The translations under genes and the position numbers were made by a program. The notes below the pieces were generated by a model. The model made no database searches, had not been told where the DNA came from, and saw nothing but the letters and a program-made list of their open reading frames with translations. A stretch of 64,000 nucleotides of DNA, from NCBI GenBank assembly GCA_029204225.1, contig CM055093.1, positions 24,843,912 to 24,907,911 of the forward strand, given 5' to 3'. Origin of the DNA: Diphasiastrum complanatum. Its lineage: Eukaryota; Streptophyta; Lycopodiopsida; Lycopodiales; Lycopodiaceae. This document shows positions 33,002 through 46,572 of the stretch, in pieces (position 1 is the first letter of the stretch; the number at the start of each line of letters is the position of its first letter).

Positions 33002-33770
33002 GCTCTGATACCATGTGAAAATTCACACATGTGGGAATGTCCTAATGTGTGAACTTGATCTCCTAAGCCTGGCTCATGCACTATAGATCACCTATTGATT
33101 GAATTCCAAGATCAAGGACAAGATCTAAGGCAAAAAGACCATTCTACATGCATTCATTCATTACCAAAAGGTGTTTCACACATGTGGAAGACTTCATGAA
33201 GTAAATTAAGTCCCAACAAGCTCCTCTCCTTGGGTAGAGAGAGAAAATACCACTTTTGGGCTCATCTAGAGAGAGAAGACAATACAAGCAAAATTGGCAA
33301 ATCTCCAAATTGACTCAAAAACTCAACTTACATAATGATCATAAGGAGAAGTACATATAGAGTGTGTGGAGATCCCTCCTTACATCCTATTGGACCCCTA
33401 GTCATAGCCTCTTGCATTCTATTGGACCCCTAATCATAGCCTCCTTAAGTCTATTGGACCTCTAACGAGGATCTGTTGATTCCTATTGGACCCCTTGACC
33501 AAGGCTGACCCTTTGACTTCATCACTCTTCAAATTGTATTGTCACAACTGTCAAGACCCTATTCATATGCTCAAGATTACATCATGACTCATTTTTGGCT
33601 CAATAGAGGCATTACATGTGGACATTGCCAATTTGCCATTTATGCCAATTTTTGGCCCTATCATAACTCTACACAAAGAAGCTTGTCCTAAAATCCTAAA
33701 AGACCCCTAAAGCTATGATAGACTATTTTACACATGTGGGAACATGCTCCACACATGTGAAATGTACTTT
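33002..33770 (-). repeat. minus-strand copia primer site and adjoining LTR remnant
   Basis: GCTCTGATACCA at 33002-33013 is the exact complement of the copia primer site. To its right an LTR would begin TGTGAAAATTCACACATG at 33014. The words CACATGTGGGAA at about 33030 and CACATGTGGGAA at about 33733 bracket the stretch and may mark the LTR ends. The element interior, to the left, is limited to about 400 bp before element D's LTR, with no coding motif seen. Confidence 0.55.
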
Positions 33771-35540
<1,770 letters not shown>

Positions 35541-35542
35541 CC

Positions 35543-35549
35543 TTTATAT
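35543..35549 (+). promoter_or_regulatory. TATA-like box of the plus-strand host gene
   Basis: CCTTTATATCTC about 170 bp before the donor of the proposed non-coding first exon. A pyrimidine-rich stretch (TCTCCGCGCTTCTTTCC) follows. Core promoter position inferred. Confidence 0.4.
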
Positions 35550-35574
35550 CTCTCCGCGCTTCTTTCCAGGATCC

Positions 35575-35715
35575 GAACGCCTCACTGCGCATTTTCATCG
35601 TCTGTTGCTCGCTGGATCTGCATCTCCATCTGGATCGACGTCTTTTTGAATATATCGTCTTGTTTCAGCTGAGTGTGGTGGCGTAGCGCTGATTTCTGGC
35701 TTCTACCGCAACCAG
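35575..35715 (+). other. proposed non-coding first exon of the plus-strand host gene
   Basis: It ends in a consensus donor, CGCAACCAG followed by GTAATG. The start is placed about 30 bp after the TATA-like box. No ATG occurs in this stretch. Read back from the next exon, the coding frame meets an in-frame TGA in this exon before any ATG, so the exon cannot be coding. It joins the acceptor at 35994. Confidence 0.45.
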
Positions 35716-36007
35716 GTAATGTATCAGTCAAGTCAGTCTTTTCAATTTTTGGTTTTGGTATGCTGACAACAGCAAAGTTAATTTCAGAGTCACATGTAGG
35801 ATTTGATATTGTGGAGAGAGAAAGAAGCGAAGGAGTTTTTAGGTTAATTTTTGGTTTGTTCCTACAGCCACAATGAACGTCCTTCAGCATTACTTTTGCT
35901 ATGGTTCATCTTAGGAAGCAGCATTTGTTTAGAGCTTCCATTAATCTAAATTTTCGTTGTCTTATGAATTTTCGCAATGTTTTTTTGATTACAGCAATGA
36001 AGAGCAC

Positions 36008-36046
36008 ATGAGATACTCGCATATGGAGAATTCGCAAGCTGATAAA
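36008..36046 (+). CDS. unrecognised nuclear-type protein, coding exon 1 (start)
   Basis: The exon spans 35995-36046 (acceptor TTTTTTTGATTACAG, donor AAA followed by GTATGA). Translation from the ATG at 36008 gives MRYSHMENSQADK, ending in phase 0. An alternative start is the second Met at 36023. Just before it, a five-codon frame, ATG AAG AGC ACA TGA at 35997-36011, overlaps the main ATG as ATGA. It would be the first ATG of the predicted mRNA. The exon was found from splice signals, not from length. Support comes from the exact phase match to the next two exons. Confidence 0.55.
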
Positions 36047-38020
36047 GTATGAATCTTTTTGCTCTTAAACCCCATTTTCTGGATTAGAGATTAGTTTTTT
36101 TATTTGAGAGGAAGGTGGAACTTGGAAAGGCAAGCTCATTACATTTTATGTTGCTACTGAGATCATGCATGAACTGGATACGAAATTAACTATCAGATGG
36201 GACTAATGTTTTTTTGACGATTTGGAAATGAAAGTCATTCTGCTACCTTGAAACAAAAGCTAGATGCTTGTAAATCACTTGATTTATCTTGAAATGAATA
36301 GCCCTTCTGTTGAAGGTTTGTGAAAATGATACATAACCAGTAAGTGGAAGCTTGTAAACTGCTAAGTTTTGCACCCATTTTACTACTCTACAAGGAAAAT
36401 GCATAGTTGAATTGTGTTTCAGTTTTTCTAGGGAATCTTTCTGTTTACCAGGACCTATAACTAACTCCATTCAAACCTTTCAATTTAAAAGTGTTACAAA
36501 GTTGTCCCTCCAAAGTTCAAACATATATTCAGGATTCATGCTTTAATGGTTTCCAGAATCATCCTTCATGCCAGTTTTCAGAAGTTTTTTCAAAAGACTA
36601 ATGTATGGTATGGATTCCGGTGAATTTCTATTCGCTGAATGAATGTGACTTTTTAGCAACCTTGCAAATAAGGGCTTATGTGAAGTATATAAAACAAAAC
36701 AAGGAGAATTGGTAGCTATTGGATTATCTTGAATATAGGCCAAGGGCTCTTTGAGCTCTCAGGGAGCCTCATATTGAGAATGTGCTCAAATTCTTAATAA
36801 CTATGCGAAATATGGACTGTGTATGACTGATAAGCAATTGTTCTCGCATTATGTGTAGCTATTATTATTGTGCCATTTTCTTTGAGATTCCATCTATCTG
36901 TATTGTCTTATGTCAATCAAAATTCCAAGTCACAGTTGGCTGTATTATATGAAATCTAGAGCTCCCCACGGCTTCATGGGCACATATGTAACGTGTGCCA
37001 CATCCAAGTGTCAGATAACATCAACAGCTATTTAGTTGACCGTAGTCCTGTCATCATCCCGATTTACTGTGGCTAACCTAGGAATCATTGGAGAACCTTA
37101 ATTGCTGATAGTTATCAACAACAGATGGAGAAGACACGAGTTGAATTTTTTTCCTTTCAATCTTCCACGAGCCGTACCATGCTGAAACTTAGCTTGCCAA
37201 TAGTAGCAGGAAGAACCACAAATTGTCGGAACACTGTTTTGAGATTCCTGCTGATTCCTGAAGATTTGTGCCTGAGACGTGAAGTTTCGAACCGGTTAAG
37301 GTTAACAAGTAGAACTTGCTGGCCTGAAGCATGCAGTCAATTAGGCTTACTATAGCCTGTTCCCTGGTTTACTTCTGGTTACAATAACTTCTTGGCAGCT
37401 AATTGTTGGGGCAGGTGTTCTCAGCCCATCATTGTTGGAGATCTATGTTACTCCAAGAAAATAGCTACTTGGCTGCCCTTTAGCCTGCTGACCAAGCCGT
37501 TTTCCTGTCCCACGCTGGTCACTAGTAAGCACGTTGTGCACAATAATTTTCATCTTCTTTCATCCTTATATTGGACAGTAAACACAAGTTCTTAGGAGGA
37601 CCCCAAAGACCAAGGATAGGACCACAATTTCACTCTACATATGGTTAGTTGAGTGATTCCTTTTTCTCTCAAAAAGGCAAAGACAGCCTTCTTGTTCCAT
37701 GGATTCTGGGCATGAAAATTTCCTTCTAGGCAGTGATCCCCTTCCTCCAGCCTTTGCTACTCCACGATCCTCATTTTATCCTGTTCACAAGCAACTTTGC
37801 TCTATAGTTAGCATTCAATGAGGTAGTTCGTGACGTTCTTCCGTTGACAATCAACCTCTTTTAATACAGCCGTTTTTGGCTACCATGACCTCATTTAAAT
37901 GAATGGGTTTGTGGGATGCCCAAGCTGTGAATGTTTTGTTTGATGATTGGTTTTTTGCTTAACTTAGATAATTCAAAATTGGTGATTCATGCTAGTAAAT
38001 CCCCTTGGGGAGAATTTGTG
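36047..38020 (+). other. intron 2 of the plus-strand host gene, left part
   Basis: No transposon domain or gene is recognisable in this first 2 kb. Open frames are short and without known motifs. The intron continues to 45053 and contains the gypsy and copia relics listed below. Confidence 0.4.
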
Positions 38021-38170
38021 CTTTAGGTTAGCAAAAGGATACTTGCCTTTGTGCTGACTCTAAAAAGTTGAATAAAACAATCATTAAAAACAAATTTTCC
38101 TTAACTAGGATGGATGATCTAATGGATCTTCTGAATGGAGCAAAGTATTTCTTCAAGATTGACCTTAGTG
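38021..38170 (+). pseudogene. gypsy RT fragment
   Basis: The plus strand reads [19 protein letters not shown], then [20 protein letters not shown], which is the gypsy RT segment around the first catalytic Asp (usually RCVDYRxLNKxTxKNxYPLP...FSKIDL). It is only about 50 residues long. Confidence 0.7.
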
Positions 38171-38929
38171 CTATTTCTTCCATGTGAAATCCTTTTGGGA
38201 TTTTTTGCACATGGGTGGTCGTAAAGAAGAAGAGTGTTGAACAAGTTAGGCAGAGTTGCATTATGAGCCTTAGCTCAACCTATTTGTTGGTGCATTTATT
38301 GGTTTAGCTATGTTATTAAAGGATAAGCAAAAACATTTCGATGAATTCCATATTCGGAGTTCCATCTCAAATAGCTCTCCATGAAGTCTACATGCCATAG
38401 ATCAGTGGGGATTTACTAATCTCAATAGTATTCCTGTTTTTATGCTGAAGACTAAATTAGCTGCATGTACAAAATGAAGGAATTCAGAACTTACATTAAA
38501 ACACGGTTATTGTCAAAACTGTTGCAATTAAGCCTGATGAAAACGCACTTAAAAGTCTAAGTCAATTGTTATGGGATATCTTTCTTGAATTCTGAAGAAT
38601 GCAAGACATGGTCTGGTTCTGGGATGACCACAAAGCCTGACAATGTTGCTATATACTTATCGTAGTACTAGGTTATAGTTGAGATGGATGATGGAAAGTG
38701 TACGGAATTGTGAGATGCAAGGGTTTCGAACATTTCATTACTTAATTATAGTTATATAAAAGGGTTGGATTTTGAGTTAACTTGTTGGGATGTGCCTCCT
38801 TGACCATTGGTCTCACCTACGTATTTACATAGGATACATTGTAAGTTATATGTAGGCTTGCTTTCTACTTCGTATCTCTTCTAGTACCAGTGAGAGTAGC
38901 ATATGGTATGCCCAAACTAGTATAGTAGC

Positions 38930-39130
38930 TAGTTTAGACCTTGATATAAGGAAAGAGTTTGTAGATGTGTTTATCGATTTGCCTTTTTTTAGAAACTTTG
39001 AACATAAGATTGAGTTAATTCCTAGGCCTGGTCTTCTTAATAAACCGATTCATAGAATGAGTTTGAGAGAAGAACAAGTTTTTTGGGCGAATCAATTGCA
39101 ATCATTGGTCACAGTTGATGTAGCTAGGCA
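38930..39130 (+). pseudogene. gypsy RT N-terminal fragment
   Basis: It reads FVDVFIDLPFFRNFEHKIEL, then a PHRMS-like block (IHRMSLREEQ), which corresponds to the segment just before gypsy RT (DVFPxELPPGLPP..HxIEL, then YRMSPxE). It lies downstream of the RT piece at 38030 although it belongs upstream of it, so the two are separate or rearranged fragments. Confidence 0.6.
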
Positions 39131-39845
39131 TTAGGCCCAAGTAGGATCAAGTCGATTGCAAGTAGCAACTCGATGAGATAGTTTGACAAGTTGTCAAAGA
39201 TCTAGGATTAGAGTTGTTGTCATGGGCTTGACAATGAGTGTTGAAATCAACTGCGGTGTGACGAGAAGCCACTCGTCAAGTTCCTAGGGTGACTAGTTTG
39301 GTCATTGTGCCATGTTAGGGGGTCATTGTTATTGGCTACAGTGGTTTGAAAGGGTTAGAGCTCTGGAGAGTTAATTAAGGCTGATGAATTTTGATGGGAT
39401 TGGGTTGCCGAATATCAGTATAGAAGGTAGTGCCTTGAAATAGTGGCCTAGAGTTGGGACTTGGGAGAAACATCCATTCCATCGCTGGCTAGCTTTGGAG
39501 TGATGAGTTTGAGGAGTTAGGCTTGCAACATTTTGGCATCATAGCCTTGTTGTAGAGATAGGAACCTTGGTTTCAGAGAGAAAACCCTCATTCTAGAAAG
39601 AGAAAGCAACAAAAGCATGTGTTAGCAACTTTACAAGATTTTACAAAGATTCAACAATTAGTGAGCTCCAAATTATTTAAGATTCTATCAAATCTTCTAG
39701 TGGAGAGGATTTTTGATTGATGAAGGTTATCATCAAGACAACATGTTGACAACCACTTTGATCCAATGTGATGTAGACTTCTAAGTTCTTCCTTGCTTGA
39801 GATTCTGTTGATGGATAATTGTTGGTATTTTCGTCTGCTTTGCAA
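39131..39845. other. region before copia element C, no LTR found
   Basis: This is where the 5' LTR and primer site of the following copia element should be. Neither a TGGTATCAGAGC-like site nor a copy of its 3' LTR start (TGTTGGAATGTAAATGG) is visible, so the 5' end has been lost or replaced. Confidence 0.45.
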
Positions 39846-39912
39846 GATCTCTATTGGTTCTTTATTTAATGAAGATAGGCTGGATGGCACAAACTATTCC
39901 TGGTGATGCTAC

Positions 39913-40725
39913 ATGATAAAGAACCTTCTAATTGCTAAAGGTTTGTGGGAAGTAGTTAATGGTGACGAAGAGAGGCCGCCTACCTTGGCACCTATTGCAC
40001 CATCTAGAACAACTACTTCTTCATCTACGGAGGTGTCTTCCGATGAGCAAAAGAAGTGGGATCGACGAGATGCACAAGCACATTCCGTCATTGCATTATC
40101 AGTGAAGAGATCTATCCTTCCTCATATTAGATCATGCAAGACTTCCAAAAGTGCTTGGGAGACTCTTGCCAAGATGTTTCAAGTAAAGAATGCGGCAAAA
40201 GTGGTAGATCTTCAAAATCAACTTTCTATCTTGAAGATGCAAGAAGGTGATTTGCTTACAAACCACTTGACGAAGATCAAGGATCTTCGAGAGGAGCTTC
40301 TTAGTATTGATGAGGTGATTGAAAACTCACAATTTGTATCTATTACTCTCAACTCTCTTCCTAATTCTTACCTTCCATTTGTGTCATCATTGAGCATTTC
40401 TCTTAGGGGACAACAAATCTCCTTTGACGAACTTGTTGGCTTACTTCTTCAAGAAGAGCAAACAAGGATCAACTTTGGTGAACAAGAAGATCAAGCTTTC
40501 TTTGCAAAAGGCAAAGGCAAAGGCAAATGGAAAGGGAAGCCTTCTTTCAAAATTTCCAAAGATGATCAAAACTCTAAGGAAGCTCAAGATCAAGGCTCCA
40601 AGAAGAAGGGTAAGTGCGACTATTGCAAGAAGATTGGGCATCACATCAAAGAATGTAGGAAGAGGCTGGCAAAGAAAAAAGAGAAAGGTAACGATACAAG
40701 TACCGCAATCATTACTTTGGAATAA
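39913..40725 (+). pseudogene. copia element C gag
   Basis: 270 codons from an internal Met. The true start lies upstream (LDGTNYSW near 39870), separated by a TGA at about 39902. The UBN2-type core includes SAWETLAKMF, LLTNHLTKIKDL and ITLNSLPNSY. A Lys/Gly-rich segment and a canonical CX2CX4HX4C knuckle, CDYCKKIGHHIKEC (40617-40658), end it. Pol continues in the same frame after a single TAA at 40723, so one readthrough would join them. Confidence 0.85.
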
Positions 40726-41470
40726 CAATTTGGAAAGGAGGATAATCTTTTCAATAATGATCATGTTTTTATCACTAATAATCTCATCTCTCCTCAAGAC
40801 GAGATTTCTGCCACTTCAAATCTTGCTGGTTTTTCAGCAGAAAACAGCTCATCTTTAGCTTTACATGTTGCTGTTTTTTCATCTATTGATTGGGTGATTG
40901 ATAGCGGTGCCACACGTCATATGACTTATCACAAAGAGGTCTTCACAAAGCTTGTGAAAGTGCATGATGGAAGCAAAGTTCAAGGTGTTGATAACACCTC
41001 TTATCCTATCGAAGGTATTGGAGTGATTCCCATTATCTTATCCAATGGTGAGGAGAAGTACATTCGTAATGTACTTTATGTTCCAAAACTAAAAAAGAAT
41101 CTCATTTCGGTCTCTACAATTATGAACCAAGGATTGGTTGTGGAATTCAAAGAAGACAAATGTCTTATCAAAGACCCAAAGAGATCTCTTATGATCGTTG
41201 CTTCGGGAACATTACGTGGTGGATTGTTCCTTATGGATACCTATGAACGAAGAGCTTCATCATCTTTTTGTCTTGTTGCATCAAGTTCACATTCTTTGGA
41301 GTTGGCTGAATTATGGCATGCTAGGTTTGGACATCTCAACTTTGCTAGCTTGAAGATGTTGAAGAAAATCAATATGGTTGAAGACATTCCTAATATTGAG
41401 CATCCCGAAGGACATGTATGGGAAGGTTGCATACTTGGAAAATTTAAAAGCAAGCTTTTCCAATTGATGG
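40726..41470 (+). pseudogene. copia element C protease and pre-integrase
   Basis: The protease site DWVIDSGATRHMT is intact at about 40890-40925. It is followed by the LYVPKLKKNLISVS motif and a pre-integrase segment ending in LAELWHARFGHLNFASL. The integrase finger Cys pair (normally CxxC) reads WEGCILGK, so the first Cys is missing. A frameshift near 41462 separates this from the integrase frame. Confidence 0.85.
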
Positions 41471-41479
41471 AACTATTCG

Positions 41480-42984
41480 AGTTGATGGCAAATTTGATTT
41501 GGTTCATAGTGATGTATGTGGTCCAATGCGGACCGAATCCATTGGAACGTGTAAGTACTTTGTTACTTTTATTGATGACCTTTCAAGATTTACATGGATT
41601 TATCCTATGAAGGCAAAATCTGAAGTTTTTCAATGCTTCAAGAATTTTTTAGCAATGATAGAAAACCAGTTTGGGCACTCTTTGAAGATCTTACGTACCG
41701 ACCGAGGAGGGGAATATATAAAGAATACGTTCGGTACTTATTTTCAAAGCAAAGGTATCCATCATCAAATGACAACCCCTTACACACCTCAACAAAATGG
41801 TGTTGCCGAAAGAAAGAATCGCACTATTATGGAGATGGCTCGATGCATGCTCAAGGCAAAGGGCCTACATCACAAGTTTTGGGCTGAAGCGGTTATAACG
41901 GCGGCTTACATTAGTAATCGGTGTCCTACTAAAGCCTTGAAGGTATTAACTCCTTATGAAGTTTGGTATGGTAAGAAGCCTACTGTTTCTCACTTACGCA
42001 TCTTTGGTTGCACGGCTTATGCTTTCATTCCCGATAAGCTAAGAACCAAGCTTGATGATAAAGGAGTTAAATGCATATTTGTTGGCTATAGTAGCGAGAG
42101 CAAGGGCTATAGATTGTTTAATATGGATACTAATAAAATCATAGTGAGTCGTGATGTTCATTTTGATGAAAAGACCTCTTATGATGTTGCGCCCACTCAT
42201 GTCATGAAAGGGGAGTTCCCCCATGATGCATATCTTGAAATATTTCCAAATTTGGTTTTGCCATCTAATAATGAAGAGAAGGGACTGCCATCAACTTCTA
42301 GTGGACAGCCCACTACTCCTTCAATTTTACAGCCCATAGTTCATCAAGAAGAACCTATTTATGGTGAAGAGCAGCCTGTTGAAGACATTGGACAGCAAGG
42401 TCCAAGTTCGGAAAACATTGGACAGCAAGGTCCAAGTTCAAAACACTTTGGACAGCAAAGTGTTGACAAAGGTAAGGCTGTTGGACAGCCCAAACCAGTC
42501 CCTAAATGGTTGTTGCAGACTTTGCAGGACAGCAAAGTGGATCATTTCTATGAAGGAAAGACTCGTGCCTCTACTAAATCAGTAGAATTTGCTGATTTTT
42601 CTGATTTTGCTCTTATTTCTATCGAGGATGGTGCAGTAGAACCTGTTTTTTATGAGCAGGCCAGAGGAGTAAAATGTTGGGAGGATGCGATGCAAGAGGA
42701 GTACAACTCACTCATGAAGAACCACACTTGGGTTCTTGTTGATCTTCCACATGGGGCTGAAATCTTCATCTCCCAACAACGATACATTGAGCAGATGTTG
42801 AAACAATCTTCTTTTTTCAAGTCACCGCAAGTTGATGCATATGATGGATGCATTAGTGAAAAGTTTCATGCGAAACCTTTTCAATTTAATGTTTTAGCAA
42901 AGGCTGAAAAATTCGAGCACTCTTTGGAACCATTTTGTACTAATCGAGGAGGGAATCAACATGTGTCAATTAGTACTTTTGTTT
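41480..42984 (+). pseudogene. copia element C integrase with fused RT remnant
   Basis: The integrase catalytic motifs are intact: VHSDVCGPM (first Asp), LRTDRGGEY (second Asp), PYTPQQNGVAERKN (Glu). The FGCTAYAFIP and CIFVGYSSE motifs follow. After a linker with repeated GQQGPSS units comes RT entry (WEDAMQEEYNSLMKNHTW, VLVDLPHG). At about 42757 the frame jumps without interruption to a late RT motif (IFISQQRYIEQMLK). The part with the YVDD box, about 230 residues, is gone, yet the frame is kept until a stop at 42984. Confidence 0.85.
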
Positions 42985-43074
42985 AAAGTTTTAAGAGCGA
43001 GCATTTGTTTGGAGATATTTTTTCATTACTTGACGAATCTTCTATGTCATCCCATGCCTCTTTGAGGGACAGCT

Positions 43075-43692
43075 TTGATGACGCCATCGTTGATGCATCT
43101 CTTGATAGTTTGCCAAGACGTTGGACAGCAGGTGCATTCATCTTCTTTTGGTCATTTACAGCCCATTTTACATCATGAGCAGTCCATTATGCTTCAGGAA
43201 CAGCCTGCGGAAGATTATGGACAACATGGTCCATGTTGGGAACATTTTCGGCAGCAAAGTGTTGAACGGCCCATAACAGTTCCTTGTCGGCTATTGGAGA
43301 CTTTGCAGGACAACAAAGATATATCTTACTACGAAAGGAAGGCACATGCCTCTTTAAAATCAGTACCTCTTGCTGATTTTTTTGGTTCTACACTTACTCT
43401 TCATCATGATGTTGGTACATCGCCTATTCTATGTGAGCAAGTCATTGATGGTAAGGTTCGGGAGGATGTGATGCCAAAAGAGTTTGGTACTCTTTTTTAT
43501 TGTCCTTATGGTCAGAAGTATTTTCGAATGATGTGGGAGCCTATGATGGATTACAAGTCCATGTTTCGACTTATTGCCGAGTTTATGATGATTCCCTATT
43601 TCGGATGGAGCATGCAAATCCTCACCCTTCGACTTGATGCTTCATTATTACGCATTCTTTTCCTTTTATATGTTGCACATGATTGGGGATGA
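43075..43692 (+). pseudogene. second, diverged copy of the copia linker and RT entry
   Basis: 205 codons that repeat, with changes, the linker seen at 42310-42740: QPILHHEQ for QPIVHQEE, AEDYGQHGP for VEDIGQQGP, RLLETLQDNK for WLLQTLQDSK, YERKAHASLKSV for YEGKTRASTKSV, and VREDVMPKEFGTL for the WEDAMQEEYNSL entry. It is therefore a duplicated or recombined second element copy placed after the deletion-bearing pol. Confidence 0.65.
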
Positions 43693-43810
43693 GATTTCGA
43701 CTACTTCGGTGTGAAGTTTATTTGGTGACATGAAGTTCGGACAAGAAGTTGCAGTTTTCTCTTTCGAGATGTTACTTCATGTTATGTTATGCATTTCCAT
43801 TTAAGGAGGG

Positions 43811-43990
43811 TGTTGGAATGTAAATGGAATTGATTACTTTACCATAGGTTACTTTGACCCAAAAGGTCGAGAGTTTTGTAACCATGGTCATTTATTATAC
43901 TCGACACATGGGATGCTCAAACATAAATTTGAAGGAGCTCGAACAAGTTCGATTTGAGGAACTATTAAGCTTGGTACCACTCAAAAAAAA
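43811..43990 (+). repeat. 3' LTR start of copia element C
   Basis: TGTTGGAATGTAAATGG follows the purine tract TTAAGGAGGG directly, as at the 3' end of copia elements. Its right end cannot be fixed because no 5' copy was found; 43990 is a guess at the nearest A-rich run. Confidence 0.5.
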
Positions 43991-45053
43991 AATCTCTCTA
44001 ATCTGGTATTGACATCATCGTTGCACGATCATATTTCTACAAGCGAAAATTCATCAACGTCAGCTAAATTATTATTGTTTAATACACAAAAAGTCTTCTA
44101 ATCTGCCTAATTTGTAAACTCTCATATTAGAGTAAACATTGTCTTCAAGATTGGATTAAGTAATAGACTCTCTAACTCCATTTTTATATACAAGGACTTT
44201 AGGAACAGTGAGAGCAATCAAACTTGACATGTCCATACAAAGAAGCGTCAATAGTCAAGTATCAATAATCTATGATCAGACGATCTAGAAGCTTAGTAGA
44301 ATAATTGTGCTCAGACGTCCAACTACTATGATCTTATTTAAATATCTTAGTGCTTGATCACTCATAAGAATTTTTCCCTTACTGACCTGATCATTGGAGT
44401 CTTTAAGTAGCTTCATTATATGGATTCACTGGCTTGAGGATATAAAGATGTCATTTGATTAAGTTCTCTTGCTGCTAGCCTTCATTCTGGCCGAGTCTTT
44501 CTTTTGCATCTTGAGAATTTATAGGTTTTAGCATTGCATCTTCTATACATGTGTAGAAAGGATTATGGATGTACTTTCATTTATGTGATTTGCACCTACT
44601 CTTGGGTGTTGATGAAGCAAGTAGGGATGCCATAGCATATAGTTCACAAATTCGGCTTAAAACTTTGTGGGTGGACTATCTATGTTGAGAATCACACATT
44701 TTGTTCGCTGCAACAAGTATTTTGAGTATTACCGTAGACCTACAACCTGTGTATATGCTGATTCTTGAATTGACTCTTTCCTTTTTTTTAAAATTTTTGT
44801 AATTGCAATGTCACACATAGCTACCCATTTAATTTTGTGCGCTTAAGTTATTTGTGGCTGTAGAATGTGCTCAACTACTGTTCACATGCTAAGCCCAATT
44901 GTTATTTGATGTAGAGTTCTGTATTTTGCAAATAGCAGGCTATTATCAGTTTAGCTTTTGTATGTAAGTTTTCCATCCATGTATTTACTGGAGTGCACAT
45001 TAGCGTCATCTTTGATGGCAAAGTCAAAATTCAGTTTCTACTTGTTGCTGCAG
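43991..45053. other. intron 2 of the plus-strand host gene, right part
   Basis: No gene recognised. A phrase near 44660 (AACTTTGTGGGTGGACT) is the reverse complement of part of the repeat at 5285, so a copy of that old repeat lies here in inverse orientation. The end carries a good acceptor context (TTGTTGCTGCAG) at 45042-45053. Confidence 0.45.
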
Positions 45054-45091
45054 GGTGATGCTTTTGCATGGGAAGGTTCAGATGAAGAAAG
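45054..45091 (+). CDS. unrecognised nuclear-type protein, coding exon 2 (38 bp)
   Basis: Acceptor TTGTTGCTGCAG, donor GAAGAAAG followed by GTGGGG. It encodes GDAFAWEGSDEE plus two bases (AG) of the next codon. The incoming phase 0 matches the AAA end of coding exon 1. The outgoing two bases are exactly what the acceptor at 61624 needs (AG plus A gives Arg). Such a mini-exon flanked by introns of 9.0 and 16.5 kb would be missed by length-based methods. Confidence 0.6.
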
Positions 45092-45895
45092 GTGGGGTTT
45101 ATACTTTTTTTGCCTATTTATATTCAAAATGATATCAAGATGGTAATGTATTCGAGTTTCTGACTTTGAAATTATGACAATTAGCATTCTGTTAAGGATT
45201 GGTTCTCTTCTTACATCCATCCTCCTTTTAGTTTTTTCCAGCTTACATATTTACCAGGAATGTTCGATTATGCTTATTTAATAGAATAAATAGAGGTTTA
45301 AATCTTATTAAATCGGATAAAAAGTTCAGAAGCATTTGATGAAAGTCCAAAAAACTTTCTCATGAAATTTGGAATTACAAACCAAACCTTGGTAAGAACT
45401 AGAAAAGTAATTATAGATCCTTGTGCTAATTAAATTGATCTTTTTTGAGCTAGAAATTATTTTGCTACGAGTGGTAATCTTCAATAGAAAATATCCTTTT
45501 GCAAAGTGTTTTTGAAAAAACCGACCAAAAGTTGGAACTCGTGTGTTGATATGACGCACTCCTTCCATCCGATGTCTTCATGATCCTCTATGTATCTATA
45601 ATCCTAGTATTACCTACTTGTAAGCTTCAAGTGTCTGTGTCTCAAAAATAGCAATGTATTTGTGATGCCAAGAATTTTTCAAATATTGAAAGTCTTTTCC
45701 TTGCATTAGCTGTGCAAATATAATACCCATTTTGGGCCTATTCCTAGCTATTTGAGGTGGTAAGTGTTAAAGTCTAGTCGTAAATCAAATATGGCCTAGG
45801 AGGTCAATGGCTAGTTGGATGTTGTACTAATTGGTAATCCGACTAGGCATATAGCTTAAGGCAGGTTCAATGTGGCAAGAGGTATACATCATAGG
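45092..45895. other. start of intron 3, no gene recognised
   Basis: AT-rich sequence without coding motifs, up to the LTR of copia element A. Confidence 0.4.
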
Positions 45896-46539
45896 TGTTG
45901 GGAATGGTGAACTCTTGCAACCATTCCCTGGCATTCCTCGAGGCCGAAGTAGCCGAAGTCGAAGTCATTGAAGTACTCGACGAAGTGCCATTGTAACCAG
46001 AGCCTGAGTGTCCAACGTCAAAGTTGCCGACGCCATCGACATCGAAGTGGCCGACGAGGACTCAAAACCAAAAAGCATAAGGCCGAAGGCCAACAGGACC
46101 AAACCTCGGACAAGCCGAGTTAGTAGACTACATAGCTCGACGAGCGTGAGGGCATTGTACTATCACGCTCAGCCGCCAAAGCAACGTTATCAGAGGGTGG
46201 CTAAACCTCTCTTGTAATTTGTTGTTGATCTATCTTGTAATCTCACCTGTTGAGATAAATATAGGATAGAATGCGTATTAATTATGTATGATGAAGAGGG
46301 AGAAGCTATGCATGAAAGTCTGCCAACTAGCAGAACATAGCAATTCTGTAAGAGGAGCGTCAACGAGCGAGACACTGAACGACTCACTCAAAACCAAAAG
46401 CAAAATACAAAATGCTTTCAGTTCTTCCATCTCTGATTGTCGCGTTGCATCTGTCTGATTGACCTGTAGTCGATTATCTAGGTCTTTCAAATTCCGCAAC
46501 ACATAAATCCTTCTCCATTGAAAAACAGGAAAATCTACA
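45896..46539 (+). repeat. 5' LTR of copia element A (644 bp)
   Basis: Begins TGTTGGGAATGG and ends AAATCTACA. It is followed at once by the perfect primer site. It contains dispersed CGAAGT and CGACGA words (45945-46120). No 3' partner was found; the element's right end is interrupted by copia element B. Confidence 0.75.
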
Positions 46540-46551
46540 TGGTATCAGAGC
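46540..46551 (+). other. copia primer-binding site (initiator tRNA-Met)
   Basis: TGGTATCAGAGC directly after the LTR end at 46539, 21 bp before the gag ATG at 46573. Confidence 0.92.
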
Positions 46552-46572
46552 GGATTCAATAGATAACACAAT

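Larger units (their letters stand above)
39846..43990 (+). mobile_element. Ty1/copia element C, RT core deleted
   Basis: Plus-strand element with gag, protease, pre-integrase, integrase, linker and a joined RT remnant, then a second diverged linker copy. A polypurine tract (TTAAGGAGGG, 43801-43810) follows, and the 3' LTR start TGTTGGAATG at 43811. The 5' LTR was not found. The gag and integrase frames are long and only lightly damaged. It sits in intron 2 of the plus-strand host gene. Confidence 0.85.
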
